This document shows positions 1 through 11,080 of a stretch of 64,000 bases of DNA, piece by piece. The notes under the pieces are model-generated. The model did not search any database. It was not told the DNA's origin and saw only the letters and a program-made list of their open reading frames with translations. The stretch covers positions 9,732-73,731 of the forward strand of contig JADJRF010000002.1 of NCBI GenBank assembly GCA_016712355.1, written 5' to 3'. The translations under genes and the position numbers were made by a program. This DNA is from Vampirovibrionales bacterium (GTDB lineage Bacteria; Cyanobacteriota; Vampirovibrionia; Vampirovibrionales; Vampirovibrionaceae). Every line of letters begins with the position of its first letter. Positions within the stretch are counted from its first letter, which is position 1.

Positions 1-2523
1 GTCAACTCGCCGCCTTGATCCTGCAGCCCGCCGTTCTTGCGCAGGAACCCGATGAGCGACTCCGGCGGCTTCGGCAACCCGCGCCCGCTGCGGATGGCGT
101 TCAGCATCTTCGCCATCTCGCCCTGAGTCTCAGGCTTGGCCGTGAACATATCTTTGCGCTTCGACAGCCTGTAGATATGCCGGCCAATGGCCTTGATGTC
201 GTTCTGCCCGCGCTTGATGAAGCCGTCGAGCGCGGCGATCTTCTCTTGAACCTTGACCTCGGCCGCGTCCGGCTTTGCAAACGGCGACCTTGAGCCTTCG
301 CCGCCTTGGCCGCGTCCTTCAATGACGTCGCTTTCTGTTCCATCGCCCGCACCGCCCGGCTCGCTTGCGCGCCAATATCCGTGCTGGCGCCAGGAACCTC
401 GCCCAGCCAGCGGATCGCCAGATTTTGCAGCTCCTGCACATCCGTTTCCGGCAGCGCCATCCCCTTGGCCGTGCCCTCGACGCCGCCCTGCACCCGCAAC
501 GGCGACCGGGCTTTCGCCGTCAGTTCGAGAACCCGCGTCTTTGCCGCAGTGTCCATGCCCGTCACGGCAGAACTTGCCGCCTGATCGAGAGCTTCCACAA
601 GCTGCTTCAGCCGGATATTGGACGGAAGCGCCGGGCCTTCGCGAACCATCGCCGCCGCGTCGGGAACCTCGGCTGTTGCCGCCTCGATGACCGCGCGCAG
701 CTGTGCCTCAGCTTGCTCTTTGGTGCTCCTGGAAGCCGCACCCGACATCTCGTCGGCGAGCCGTTGCTGGCCCAGCCACTGCGTTACAACGTCAAGGAAA
801 TCTCCGCGCTGGGCGCTGATCTTCTCGGTGTTGTAAACCCGCGTCAGGTAGCTGATGGCCGTCTTGACATCGACGTCTTTGGGCAGCAGGCCAAGCTCAA
901 TCGCCCGTTCCTTCAGCGGATCGAACAACTCGCGACGCATAGCCTGGGCGGCCTTGGTCACCGCCGGCTTCAGATCGTCGCGGATGATGAGTGGATCGCC
1001 AGTGTCCCCCTCGCGCATCGCCAGTCCGACAAGTTCGTTGAACCGATCGCGCCCGACGTTCGTGCCGCCAGCCCGCAACTCGCGGTAGGCGTCATCGACA
1101 GAGCGCAATCCGGTGTAGAGCTTCCCGTGCCATTGCTTCGCCAATTCCTCGACCGGCGGGCCACCGGTAATGAAGTCCGCATGCTTGGCCCGCGTGATGC
1201 CGCTTTGCGAGATCAGCTCCTCGCTGATCTGCCGCGCCGTCACTTCGTCGGATGTCGCCAGCCGCATTACGGGCGTTCCGACGGCTGGCGTTCGCGCCTG
1301 CACCCTGGCGATACCTTCAATACCACCGGCAAGCCGCTCTTGCTCCAACGTGGTATCAAGCACCGCCGACGCGCCCACACTGCCGCGTTGAGGCTGTGGC
1401 GACGGCGCATCCATGTAGCTGTCCAGCGCGCTTGATAGCCGCGCAATCGTGTTCGCACCCTCAGCCTTCGCGAATGTCCCGATGGCGCCGCCCAGGAGCC
1501 CGGATAGTAGCGTCCCTGTCCCGATGGCGACGGCTGACTCCTCGGCCGTGCGCGCCTCCTGCGTGGCCTGGAAAATGGCCTCTGCTGCTGCCGTGCCAGC
1601 AAAGCCACCGGCCGCCGTCCGCCCGGCACCAATTGCGATATTTGCTGCCCTTGACGCTTTCCATGCGCCACCGCCGATCGGGATGAGGTTGATCGGGTCG
1701 ATCAATCCAGCACCAACTTGCGCCGCCACGCCAAGCGCTCCGGCATCGGAGAGCACTTGCCGATCCTCCAGCTCGCGGCGGATGCGCTGCGCCTTGATGG
1801 CGAACTCGTCACGGTTGCGGATGGTGGCGAACGCGTCGACGAACGGCGCGAGGTCAGGCGCCTTGACGGCCTCCATGATCGGGTCGAACGTCTCATCGAT
1901 CGGGAATAGCCCGGGCGTCATCGCCTGCGCCAGGCTGCCGATCGTGTTCTGCTGCCGGAACGCCGCGCCGGCCGTCTCGGAAAATGCCGGCGCCTGCCCG
2001 GATAACTGCCGCGCCGTGCTCGCCCGCACGCGGAGGTTTGTCGGCAGATCGGCCGGGCGCTCGAACTCAGTCACGAACATCCGCGCCGCATCTTCCGCCG
2101 TAACGGCACCGTTCATCCGGGCCCGCAACGTGCCAAAGTCGCGGCCTACCTCATCGTCTAGGAAGTCCAGCTGCGTGTTGACGTCGCGCCAATCCTTGCC
2201 CCGGCCCGTGGCGAACGCCTCAAGCGCCTTCCGTCGTGGCCCGTTCCATTGCAGCAAGCCGAACGAGTTGCCGTTGTCGCCGATCGCGGCCGGGTTCAGC
2301 GGCGCGTCGTGCCGAGCCCCGCCGGCCTCATGCGCCGCGTTGGCGGCAATACCGTGCGCGGCGTTCTTCGACCACCCCGCTGCTCCAGCATTGCGGCCAG
2401 GCCCGATGGCGTAAGGGCGCCCGACGCTTGCGGCTTTGGCCGCGCCGAGATGTCAACGCCGGACGGGGAGAACCCGGCGCCGCGCAGCCCTTGGACGACA
2501 TCGGCCTCCGAAAAGATCGGCAT
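1..2523 (-). CDS. Internal virion protein D-like ejection protein (T7 gp16-like), N-terminal part, frameshifted, first version
   Basis: Start ATG at 2523 overlaps the stop of the upstream gene (ATGA). The N-terminus carries a phage-tail-lysozyme-like domain: in the repaired protein the candidate catalytic Glu is residue 66 (AHEAGG), followed by GNSFGLLQW at 85-93. Long helical sequence follows. In T7-like phages this protein is ejected into the cell, cuts peptidoglycan and helps form the DNA channel. The gene runs off the contig at base 1. Two single-base losses relative to the second version, at the C run 2375-2378 and near 288, break the frame. They look like sequencing errors because the second version reads through both. 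Confidence 0.8.
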
Positions 2524-4560
2524 CAGGGAATGCCCGGAATGGGTTGCTGCATCTGCCCCATCTCCTTTTGCCGCTTGGCGTAGGCGTCGGAAATGGCTGT
2601 CTGTTGCACCTTCTCAGCGTGCGCCTTGTGATCTGGGGCCCACCGCATGCCCGGCACCTCATTGAGCACGCCGCGCGCGTCCTTCACAATGACGCGGTAA
2701 GTCGGCGGCTGCCCCGCCTGTACCTGCCGCGCCGTGATGCCGTCCGAGACCAGTTGCCGGGTCGATCCTTCCGGCATCGGTACGTCTGCGGTCAGTTGCT
2801 CTCCGATCCATTTCGCCGCGGCCGGATCGCCGCCGCCGTACATCCGCTCGGGAGGATAGCGCATCCATCTGGTTGTGCCGTCGGCCTTGGTGACCGCCCA
2901 CGTGCGCTTGACCACCGAAACGGCTTCGGCGCGCGCCGCATCGTCGTCGCCATGCGCGAGGAACGCTTCACGGTATGCAGCTTCGAACTCGGCGCGAACC
3001 GGTGCAGAGGCATCTCCCAGACCTTGCGATCCCCGGTCGAGAAAGCCCTGCTCATCGCGCAAGCCGGATCGAGATGTTGCCCACTGCCATGCGGAATTGA
3101 GTTGCGACTTCTGCCCGCCGGCCGTCATCTGCGTCTCGCGGAGCTTGCGAATCGGCTCGTTGGCGTTCCGCATCTGATCATCGACGCGCTGCGCCGCTTC
3201 CGCTGGCGACATGCCCGCCATCAGGTAATTGCCCGTGAGCCGCGCCGCTCGCACGGTATCGGCTGGCAAGTCTTCGGCGACGCTCGGCGATGCACGCTCT
3301 ACACGCATGATCGTGTCGGCCGCCCACGCGCGGCGATCCGGCGAGGCGCGCATGGCTCCGTTGAGTTGCCCGGCCAGCGTCGGCGGCAGCACGCCTGTCT
3401 TCGCCGCGATCGTCTCCGGCGAGCGCTTGCTGTTCGTCGCCTGGCAACTGTGCCGCCTGGGCCCGCCAGAACGTATCGACGGCCTTGCGATCATCCGACG
3501 ATTTCGGATCAAGAATTACATTGCCGCTCATCGCGCCGGCCACGCGCGCCGCGTCTTCGGCGGATGCCATGGCCGTCTTCTGCTGTGCGTCCCACGCGGT
3601 GTAAAGTTCATCGGCAGCGGCGGGCGTCAACCGCCCCTCGGCGCGCAGGTTGGCGATGTCGGTCAGGCCCTTGCTGCCGTCTTTGATGCCGCGCTCGAGG
3701 TCCACCGCCGCCCATGCGTTTTCTTGCGCCGTGGCTGCTTTCTCATCGGCGGCTGCTTTGGCAACATCGGCCTCGCGCTGGCGCCGTTCTGCCTCAACGG
3801 ACCGCTCGGCGTATTCTGCGAGCGTCTGCCGCTTGTCAGGATCAAGGTTGGCAAACCGATCTCCGGCAAGCGCTGTCACTGCAGCGGCCGGGTTTGTCTG
3901 GATCAGGCGCCGCGCCGTCAACTCATCAGCGCCGGCACGAAACTTCATCCGCTGCGCTTCAGCCTGGTCGGCTCTGATCACGCCAGCGGCGACCGCGTTC
4001 TCAATCTGTGTGTCGGCTTGGCGGGTGATGTCTTCGCGCTCGGCATCGGATCGCGCCATGCCGACGCCGCGCGATAGTACGTCCAGCGTGTTGCCGAGCC
4101 TGCCAGATGCTGTCTGCACCAACTGCCGGGTGACATCCGATTGCACGTCTAGAGACACTTTTCGGGCGACGATTGCCATATTCGAGTCAAGCTGTTGCGC
4201 AATGCTGTCGTCGCCGGCTTCTTGCCGCCACTTCTTCCGCAGCCCGACGACGCTGGCGCGAAACGTCTTGTCTGCCTGCGTCGGATCTGCGCCCGCGATT
4301 GCGTCTCGCGCCGCTTTCTGCACGTCGAGGGTCGCGTTTGCCTCCAGGTATCCGAGCGTCTGGTCTCGATCTAGGCGCTGAAGGTGCTGCTTGATCGTCT
4401 CATGTCGGATTGCCGTCTCGGCAACAGTGTCGGCAATCTGGCTCGTGCTCTGAGCGATCTGCCGGCCGGTGATACCGGCGGACGCTACATTGACGAGCGG
4501 CGCGACAGCCTGCCCGCCGGCAACGCCTACCTGATAGTCAGCGACGGGAACGCGCGGCAT
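2523..4560 (-). CDS. Internal virion protein C-like (T7 gp15-like), frameshifted, first version
   Basis: This is a long helical, Ala/Gln/Arg-rich protein with no recognisable enzyme motif, placed between the gp14-like and gp16-like genes as in T7. By that order it is an inner-core or ejection protein. An extra C near 3415-3420 shifts the frame; the intact form is at 47013-49049 (678 residues). The start at 4560 directly follows the upstream stop, and its own stop overlaps the lysozyme-protein start as ATGA. Confidence 0.75.
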
Positions 4561-5110
4561 TTACCACTCCCACGGGTCAGACGCCGTAGCGGGCGCCTTC
4601 TGGCCCCTGCCACCGGTGTAGCGATCCATCTGCGCATTCCTCCACGCCACCTCGTCTTTATAGCCGTAGACGTCAGATGCCCCCCTTGACGAGCGCCGAC
4701 GTTGCACCGAGGCCGGCGCCGACTTGCGCGCTGGTTGCTTGCGATCGGTATTGATCGGCTTGCGATCGGAGGTTTGACGCCTCCACTTGGCCGCCCTGCA
4801 GCACGGTGCGATAATCGACGTTCCCGCGCGCCGCGCTTTCTGCCAGGATCATAAGCGGCGACTGGTCGGTTGGATCTTGGCCGCCGGCTGCCAGCCGGGC
4901 GCGCTGTGCCGACAGCACCTCTTTGCTGCGAGCGGCGACGCGATCGGCTTCGGCTTTAGACTTTGCCTCCGCCCATTGCGCCTGCCTCTGCGCTACCTTG
5001 GCGTTGTAGTCGGCTGCCTCCGATTGCTGTACACCGGAATAGATCGCGCCGCCGGCCGCAATGGCCGAGCTTGCCGCAATCGCGATAGGGATTACCGCCG
5101 CCGCTGCCAT
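4561..5110 (-). CDS. Internal virion protein B-like (T7 gp14-like), frameshifted, first version
   Basis: The N-terminus is hydrophobic and Ala-rich (residues about 1-30, compatible with a membrane-interacting helix), followed by a helical Gln/Ala/Arg-rich body. Position between the GNAT-like and gp15-like genes matches T7 gp14, an ejected core protein. A run of six C at 4680-4685, where the second version has five, truncates the frame at 4673. The intact 182-residue form is at 49050-49598. Confidence 0.75.
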
Positions 5111-5534
5111 TATGACGCCCTCTCGTACCGAATATGCACGCGCCCGACATCGACCGGCACGAACCCGAGCCGCACCGCCCAGCGATGTGCTTCAAGATGC
5201 CCCACGGCAACGAAAGCCTCAATCGCCGGCCATTCGCGATCACGCGAGACACCCCGCAAAAACTGCCAGACGCCGCGATGAATCGTTACCCAATACCGGC
5301 ACGAATGCCGGGCGAGGAACGCCAAGCCATGCCCTTGCCGCCGTTCTCCGAGACGCCGATGCACGCAACCGGGTCGGTGTCGTTGACAAGCACGGTGTAG
5401 GCGTAAGGCGCCGCCGCGCACGCTGCCGCCGCTTCGTCGATCCCGCCGAGCACGGCAAACGCTTCGGCCTCGTGCTCGCGCGCATCCATGCGCTCAAGGT
5501 GCCACGGCTCAAACGGGACGATCCGCGCGGTCAT
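5110..5534 (-). CDS. GNAT-like internal virion protein A (T7 gp13-like), frameshifted, first version
   Basis: The repaired product is about 141 residues. A GNAT-like N-terminus (IVPFEPWHLERM) is followed by a beta-rich core (VLVNDTDPVACIGV) and an alpha/beta end (AHRWAVRLGFVPV) typical of small acetyltransferase folds. T7 gp13, the first gene of the internal-virion set, has the same fold type and position. One C is missing near 5330 relative to the second version, splitting the frame in the middle. The second version carries a different frameshift, so neither reads through; combining them gives the full protein. Acetyltransferase activity is not implied. Confidence 0.65.
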
Positions 5535-5548
5535 GTTGCTGTTCCGTT

Positions 5549-5583
5549 CGCTGCAACTTTCGCAACTTTCGCAACTTTCGCAT
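5549..5583. repeat. Three tandem 9-bp repeats (gcaactttc)
   Basis: Three perfect head-to-tail copies of gcaactttc fill most of the short gap between the tail tube B gene and the GNAT-like gene, upstream of the latter on the minus strand. The same triplet of repeats is conserved in the second version at about 50043-50070. Function is unknown; a protein-binding or mRNA-structure role is possible. Confidence 0.6.
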
Positions 5584-5589
5584 GGGCGG

Positions 5590-7799
5590 TCATGACGAAG
5601 CCGATTCCATCAGGAACGCCATCGAGCGCACCTCGAACGGTGCCGGCAGCCGGTGCTCAATCAGCAGGTTGTATCGGTCGTCGTAGCTGGACGCCGGCAG
5701 CGCAGTCGCCTCGCTGGTGAAGATGTCAACCGGCTGATCCATCTGCCGCGTCGCCACCGCATCGAGCGGGAATAGATGATCGCTGTCAGGGCCAACCCAG
5801 CATTGCGTGCCAGGCATGCCCTCGACCATTACTTTGATGATGCGCCGCTGCCGGCCGGCAGTCGTGCCATCTTGCGATCCGACATCAGGCAGAATCGGCT
5901 TGACGCGAGCCACAAACTCGAGCCCGACATGCACGACGGAAGCCGGCTCGTCGATCGTGATCGCGCCGCCGGTCACCACCTCGGCCGGCAACACCATGCC
6001 ATCGGCGAGCACTTGCACCGTCGCCCCCTCGAGGTGGCCGAGGCCGCTGATCGTCGTTGCCGGAGCGCCGCGATAACTCAGCCCGCAATCAACGTAGAAC
6101 GCATCGCGGATGTCATCGCCAAGGGTGAACCGCGGATCGAAGCATTCGACGAACCGCCGCGTCTGCCCCCCGACTGTCCGACGCACGATCAACCAAACCT
6201 CGTCATCTGGATCGCCCGGAATGCTGGCCACGCTCTCGACCACGCCGGCTGTAATGTGCCGATGCCAGCCCATCACCTGATGCTCCGGCAGCCACGTGCA
6301 GGCGGCGAGCTGGCCGTCTTGCCGCGCTACCCAGATCGTTTGCTCGCGCTCTTCCTGAAACGCCCAATCGACGGCCGGCGATGTTAGGACATGCGTCGCC
6401 AGGACGTTCAGATCTTCGACGTCATAGCCGTCGACCCGCGTGCGCGCATAGTGCAGGGCCCGGATGCTGCGGCGGCTGCGGTGAACGTACACCAGCGCCG
6501 TGCCGATGCGCTTGGCGCCCAGCGTCTTTGCGGCTCCCGATCGCGATTCCAGCGACGCGGCAACAGCGGTCGGCGTGATCGTCGGATCGCTGATGCCGGA
6601 CGAGACAACCCACGTTCCGGCATCGGTTCCAATGGCGATCGCCTGGCCGAATGTTTTGATCCACCGCGCCTCGTGCACGTCGTCCTCAAGCAACGGGTAC
6701 GAAAGCGCGTCGTCATCCTTGGTGCCGAGCGTGAAGTTGTAGAAGTCCGCCGAACGCGAAAACTCGATCCGGCCCGGGTCGGCCGGCATGCCGCCAAACG
6801 CGAACCGTTGCTGATGAAACCCGGCGCACGATGGATATCCTCGGCTTCCGCCCCACGCCGGCGAGCGCAGTTTCCACCCGCCGCCGCCTACCGCCGTCGT
6901 CGCACTGAGCGGCGAGCGGATGATGCCTGACATTGCCGTAGCAGACGACCAGCCGGTGAGTTCGATAAACCCGCCCGCGATATCAACGAACTTGCCGACG
7001 TCAACCGTGCGAAACCCGCCCGTTGCCAAGGTGAGCGTGACGACGGAGCCCACCGGGTCTTTCTTGTCGGGAGTGCATGCCGTGTTTGGCGAGCCAACAA
7101 TGCGCCACTGTTGAGCACCGAACGCCAGCGCCGGAAACGGCCGATTGACCTGAGCGGTCACAACGTGCTCGCTTGAATAGCCGATGATAGTTGCCTGTCC
7201 GCCGCCTGCCTCAACCAATCTATCCACGTCGCTGGGTAGGAACGCCGACGCAGCGCTAAGGGTGACCGTGCCCGTAGCCGCAGAAATGACCAGCGCCACA
7301 AGGAACTCATGCCCCGGCTCGTACGTCGCTGGCGGCGAAAACGGCAGATCGGAGAGCACCCATGCAGTGTGTCCGGTGCGGGTCAACGCACGCGGCGGGT
7401 GAGCGGCATGGAACAGGTACAGCACGTCGAAACTCTGCGTGTACGTGAGTTCGAGCACATCCGCCTCCGAATACGGAGACGCCACCTCGTAGGCCGCGCT
7501 GCCCGAAACAATCTGCGCCTTATCCTTGTAGAACCGGAAATATCCCGCTCCGGCCTCGATCATATATGCCTGCGTGGTCGAGAAGCGGAACGGGATCAGA
7601 CGCGATCGGCCGGCGTGAACCTTCGTCGACGCAATGAACCGCGTGCCAGGCCGCTTGCTCAATCCGCCTTCCTTGCGGACGAACATGTTTTCCAGCAGGT
7701 AGCATCCGTTTTCTCGCGCCGTCAGGCCAACGCGGGCGGCAAGCAGCGGGCTAATCTCCCCGCTGTGAACGAGTTGCGCAGGATGTTAGCGCGCGCCAT
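5590..7799 (-). CDS. Tail tubular protein B-like (T7 gp12-like), frameshifted near start, first version
   Basis: The body is a long beta-rich protein forming the tail nozzle in T7-like virions. It follows the tail tube A gene by three bases, the T7 order. The true start is ATG 7799 (MARANILRNSF). A missing C in the run 7758-7761 puts the first 35 or so codons out of frame, so the uninterrupted part begins at 7686. The intact 736-residue product is at 50081-52291. Conservative amino-acid differences between versions cluster near 6830-7050. Confidence 0.8.
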
Positions 7800-7802
7800 T
7801 GG

Positions 7803-8405
7803 CTACACCCACGATTCAGGGGCGAACTGATTGACCCACGATCCGACTTGCTGCGCTTGCGGCGTGCCCTCCGCTCCGTCCACCGCGGCGGCATCAACCA
7901 GCGCCTGCCGGTAAAGCTGATGCATCGCCTGCATGGCGGTATCCGATCCAGTGATGCGGCGGGCGTTCGTCCACGCCCATCGCAGCCCGACGACGGCGGC
8001 GAGCAGGCCGCTCATCTGAATGTCTTCGCCATCTCCGATCGGTTGGCCGGATGGCGAGACGGCAAGGTTTCGCGTGTACAACACGTCGAGCGGCGCCGGC
8101 GCATTGGTCATCAGCCGCCGGCCGCGCCGTGTCCATGGGTCGCTACGCTTGATCAGCCCGCGCACCCGCAAGCAATCGCCGGGGAGGATGAACTGCCGGG
8201 CGTAGTCTCTCGGCGCGCTGACTTCTGCCGCCAGTGTCGCCGTTGCCGTCGCGTCGTTCCACACGTCAAGCTCAAGAACGGCTTCCATCGTGGCGCGGAA
8301 CGTCGCGCGGGCACAAACGGCGGCGGTCGATTGTTCCTCGAAAGAACTAATCGGCCGCTCGCCGAGCGCCTCAATCCCGATGTTGACGATATCAATCGGT
8401 GTCAC
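7803..8405 (-). CDS. Tail tubular protein A-like (T7 gp11-like)
   Basis: The product is 200 residues and starts at GTG 8405 behind a purine-rich ggggga sequence. The opening MTPIDIVNIGIEALG is typical of gp11-type adaptor proteins that join portal to tail nozzle. It ends three bases before tail tube B. This version is intact, whereas the second version carries a two-base insertion at about 52620. A long frame running in from 8891 is an artefact of the frameshift in the neighbouring gene. Confidence 0.75.
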   Translation of the reverse strand: MTPIDIVNIGIEALGERPISSFEEQSTAAVCARATFRATMEAVLELDVWNDATATATLAAEVSAPRDYARQFILPGDCLRVRGLIKRSDPWTRRGRRLMTNAPAPLDVLYTRNLAVSPSGQPIGDGEDIQMSGLLAAVVGLRWAWTNARRITGSDTAMQAMHQLYRQALVDAAAVDGAEGTPQAQQVGSWVNQFAPESWV

Positions 8406-8419
8406 CGGGATTTTCCCCC

Positions 8420-8891
8420 TTACGCGAAGATGACGTGGCCCTTGAGCGTAGCCGCCGCCGGGATGTATCCATTGCCGGGTGCGCCGGCGACAGTGGCGTT
8501 GACCACATATCCGCCGACAGAATCCATCGCCACGTTTAGCGGGATGAACACCTGTCGCGGCTGCGGAAACGTCCAGGTCCTCCTTAAACGCGGTCGCCAG
8601 CGCGTTGACGGCGGTCGCGTTGTCGCTCTTCGTGTGGGCCTCGTACCCGATATCGAGCACGCGGCTTGAACCGAACGCCGAGCACGCCACCACCATGCCG
8701 ATGACGGTATGCTTGCCGGCCGGCATCTTGACGAGCCCCTGTGTCGATGTGGCGTCGCCAGCCGCAGCGCCTTGAGTGAAGTCGAACGGCTGGACCTTTA
8801 GGTCCATTGACGCTTGAGTGCGGGTCAAAGCCGTGGTGAGCGTGCCCTCCTGCGTCTTCAGGATGGTGGATCGCTCGGTTGTAACTCCCAT
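8420..8891 (-). CDS. Capsid cement/decoration-like protein, frameshifted, first version
   Basis: The protein lies immediately downstream of the major capsid gene and begins MGVTTERSTILKTQEG. It is beta-rich with GYEAHTKSDN and a hydrophobic end (LKGHVIFA). From memory, cement proteins sit next to the capsid gene in Bordetella phage BPP-1-like podoviruses, so this role is inferred from position and size. An extra C near 8553 breaks the frame; the 156-residue intact form is at 52913-53383. Confidence 0.55.
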
Positions 8892-8920
8892 CTTGGTAAC
8901 CCTTTCCTATCAGCCGTGGC

Positions 8921-9844
8921 TTACGCCTCGGAGCATTTGACCTCGGCGATCATCTTCTCTTCGGCACGAGCCGCCCCGAACTGAGCGTGCGCGTGCGCCT
9001 GCCACGGCAGGCCTTCCCAATCCTTGCGCTGGGAAAGGTCAGTCGTCAGCTCACGGGTAACGCCGACGCGCATGCCCATTGGCATCCACACGGGGCACCG
9101 GCGGTAGGAGTTTCCGTCCACCGGTAATCCCTGATAATTGTGGAAGTCGATGTTCAGGTAATTCAACCGGCCGGTGCGCTCGAACTGCCCGAGCAAACTG
9201 TCGCGGTCGGTCACCTTGTCATCGTTCAGCATGTCTTTGAGCTGCTTGGCGGTGATCGCCATATGCAAGCCGTTGCCCGGCCCGTCGTCCATGATCGCTT
9301 CCTTCTGGACGAACAGAGCAAAGACGGCGTTCAGCTTTGCGCGGTTGAGTCCGGTGGCGGCCGGCGTGCCGCTGTTGACGACATCGACGGCGATGACCTG
9401 GCCCGCAGGGAACGTGACATCAGTGTCATCGCCCGGCAGCGTCTTGCCGCGCTTGACGGCGGCGAACATCGCAGCGACGGCAACCGAATCCTTGCGGCGG
9501 TTGTACGTCATGGCGATCTGCCGCATCACCGAACTGGTCGGATCGGTCAGCCGCACGGTGTCGGAGAAATACGGCCAGTGCTTCGTGAACTTCCACGAAG
9601 CGGTTTGCAACCACCGGCGGGTGAACTGCAGCTCGCTAACGGTGATCGGCTGATAGTCCGAGCCGGGAACAAACGGCAGCGGGTCTTCAAACGGCGCGAT
9701 TTCGTCGAAGGAAAGGCCCTGCTCTGCGTCGACGTTGAACTGCTCGCAATACTGCCAGATCCGGCTCGTCTCCTGCTGCAGCAGCAGCCGCAGCCCGTCA
9801 TGGTAAGCAACCTGCACTTGATTTTCAGTAGGTCCGAGTGCCAT
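8921..9844 (-). CDS. Major capsid protein (HK97 fold, Phage_capsid_2-like)
   Basis: The product is 307 residues, intact in both versions. It has an N-arm-like helix (VQVAYHDGLRLLLQQETSRIW), an RRKD segment inside a long helix (residues about 110-135) and a C-terminal domain rich in Arg/Trp. Gene order portal, scaffold, capsid, tail adaptor supports the call, and no other virion gene here fits. The two versions differ at only a few residues (for example QKEA/KNEA and GLPV/ALPV). It resembles the capsid family of BPP-1 and epsilon15-type podoviruses; I cannot confirm by search. Confidence 0.75.
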   Translation of the reverse strand: MALGPTENQVQVAYHDGLRLLLQQETSRIWQYCEQFNVDAEQGLSFDEIAPFEDPLPFVPGSDYQPITVSELQFTRRWLQTASWKFTKHWPYFSDTVRLTDPTSSVMRQIAMTYNRRKDSVAVAAMFAAVKRGKTLPGDDTDVTFPAGQVIAVDVVNSGTPAATGLNRAKLNAVFALFVQKEAIMDDGPGNGLHMAITAKQLKDMLNDDKVTDRDSLLGQFERTGRLNYLNIDFHNYQGLPVDGNSYRRCPVWMPMGMRVGVTRELTTDLSQRKDWEGLPWQAHAHAQFGAARAEEKMIAEVKCSEA

Positions 9845-9956
9845 AGCACACCTCGCGTTGATCCAAACTGCTTGCTGTGGTTGGGTTGCCCGCGAGGCGC
9901 GGACCCGGTTAGTGGTAGGCTAGTTTTCCAGACCCGTCTTGAACGGGTTGCCCGGA

Positions 9957-10721
9957 TTATCTCTTAAGCGCGAACCCGCGGATGATGTATCTGCCGGTTC
10001 CCGATTTCGTAAACGTCCCGCCGCCGATCGTGCCGGCGAGCGGCATGTCCGCTATCAGCAGGAACAGCCGCATGGTATCGGCCGTCGCCTGCGAGGCCAT
10101 TGCCCATTTTCCGCCCGTCTCGCCAGTGAAGCCGGGGACTGTTTCCGACGCGGAGAGCGCGCCGAATTGCAGCGCCAGCCGGCCCGGCGCGGCTATCGTC
10201 ACGGGGGCGTCAGTGATCGAATTGGCTGCGCCCGAGACGACCGCGGCGCCGATAACTGACGCCGGATTAGCGTTGCTGAACGCGTGAATAACCGATTGCT
10301 GCGTACCGGCCGCCGTGCCACCCGCATTGGTAATTGATACGGTGCCCGTTTCTGTCCCGTCGGCGACCTTGCGATGTATCCATTGCCGAGTGGTGCCGGT
10401 CGTGTCCGCATAGAACAGTTCCCAGCCATCGGGAAACGTGTATGTAGCAGCCGCCTGCGTTGAGTTGTTCATGTGCGCTGTCTGCATCAGCAGCACGTCG
10501 CCGGCCTGTGCCCGCGGGAAGCCGGGCGTTATCGCGACATTGCCGGCAACACGGCTGTACGCTCCGCTGCCTTGGTACATTGGCATCGGCGGGATGCCAA
10601 GGCCGAAGAAGCGCGGGGAGAAGTACCGCGGGGCAAAATGCCGCAAAGTCACAAGTTCGTTCAGCACGCCCCGATCATCGGGCGGGCGGCGGAAATCAGT
10701 GAACACATTGCGGCGCAGCAT
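9957..10721 (-). CDS. Beta-sandwich head-associated protein, hypervariable patch between versions
   Basis: The product is 254 residues. The first 50 are basic and extended; the rest is Gly/Thr/Ala-rich beta sequence with repeats of a lectin- or Ig-like character (TGTVSITNAGGT, ITDAPVTIAAPGR). It sits between the head protein at 10724 and the capsid gene, suggesting a capsid fibre or decoration role. The two versions differ strongly in residues about 150-180 (PASVIGAAVVSGAANSIT versus PTAVIGPAVVSGAATAIA), while flanking sequence is nearly identical. No reverse transcriptase is present, so this is not obviously a DGR target. Confidence 0.5.
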   Translation of the reverse strand: MLRRNVFTDFRRPPDDRGVLNELVTLRHFAPRYFSPRFFGLGIPPMPMYQGSGAYSRVAGNVAITPGFPRAQAGDVLLMQTAHMNNSTQAAATYTFPDGWELFYADTTGTTRQWIHRKVADGTETGTVSITNAGGTAAGTQQSVIHAFSNANPASVIGAAVVSGAANSITDAPVTIAAPGRLALQFGALSASETVPGFTGETGGKWAMASQATADTMRLFLLIADMPLAGTIGGGTFTKSGTGRYIIRGFALKR

Positions 10722-10723
10722 CG

Positions 10724-11071
10724 CTATTTCCCGATGAGCTGCAACACGAGGCCAGTATCGCCAGCCTGGTAGTCGCCAGTCGCAACGCCGACGTCAAACT
10801 CGTAGACGTCCGGCAGCCCGGTAAAGTGTGTCACGAGCGACCCGGCCGAGCCCATGTCAGCGGCGACGATCTTCTTGACCGTATCCCATGCGCCCGCCAC
10901 GCCATCATTCGCGGCCGCCTTCAGCCGCTGGCGGAACGTGACGACTGACCCGGACGTAAGCGCCGACACAACCGTCAGCGACAGTGCGCCATCAGCCGGC
11001 GAGACGGCGCCGGCGGTGGTGCTCAGCCACGTGTTCTGTGCGGTGACCGCTATGCGGTTTTTGTCGGCCAA
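10724..11071 (-). CDS. Small beta-rich virion protein (hypothetical head fibre/decoration)
   Basis: The product is 115 residues and begins MADKNRIAVTAQNTW. It is beta-rich (LSLTVVSALTSGSVVTFRQRL) with an acidic C-terminal half. It lies between scaffold and the beta-sandwich protein, two bases before the next start, and so is probably part of the head operon. I do not recognise a named family. SD-like gaggtag lies upstream of the start at 11071. Confidence 0.5.
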   Translation of the reverse strand: MADKNRIAVTAQNTWLSTTAGAVSPADGALSLTVVSALTSGSVVTFRQRLKAAANDGVAGAWDTVKKIVAADMGSAGSLVTHFTGLPDVYEFDVGVATGDYQAGDTGLVLQLIGK

Positions 11072-11080
11072 GTCTACCTC

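Noticed and set aside
7803..8891. Fused 362-residue tail protein
   Set aside because: It arises from one extra base near 8553; the second version shows two separate genes.
9845..9956. Possible terminator between capsid and beta-sandwich genes
   Set aside because: Only a short acccgt/acgggt stem without a T run; too weak to annotate.
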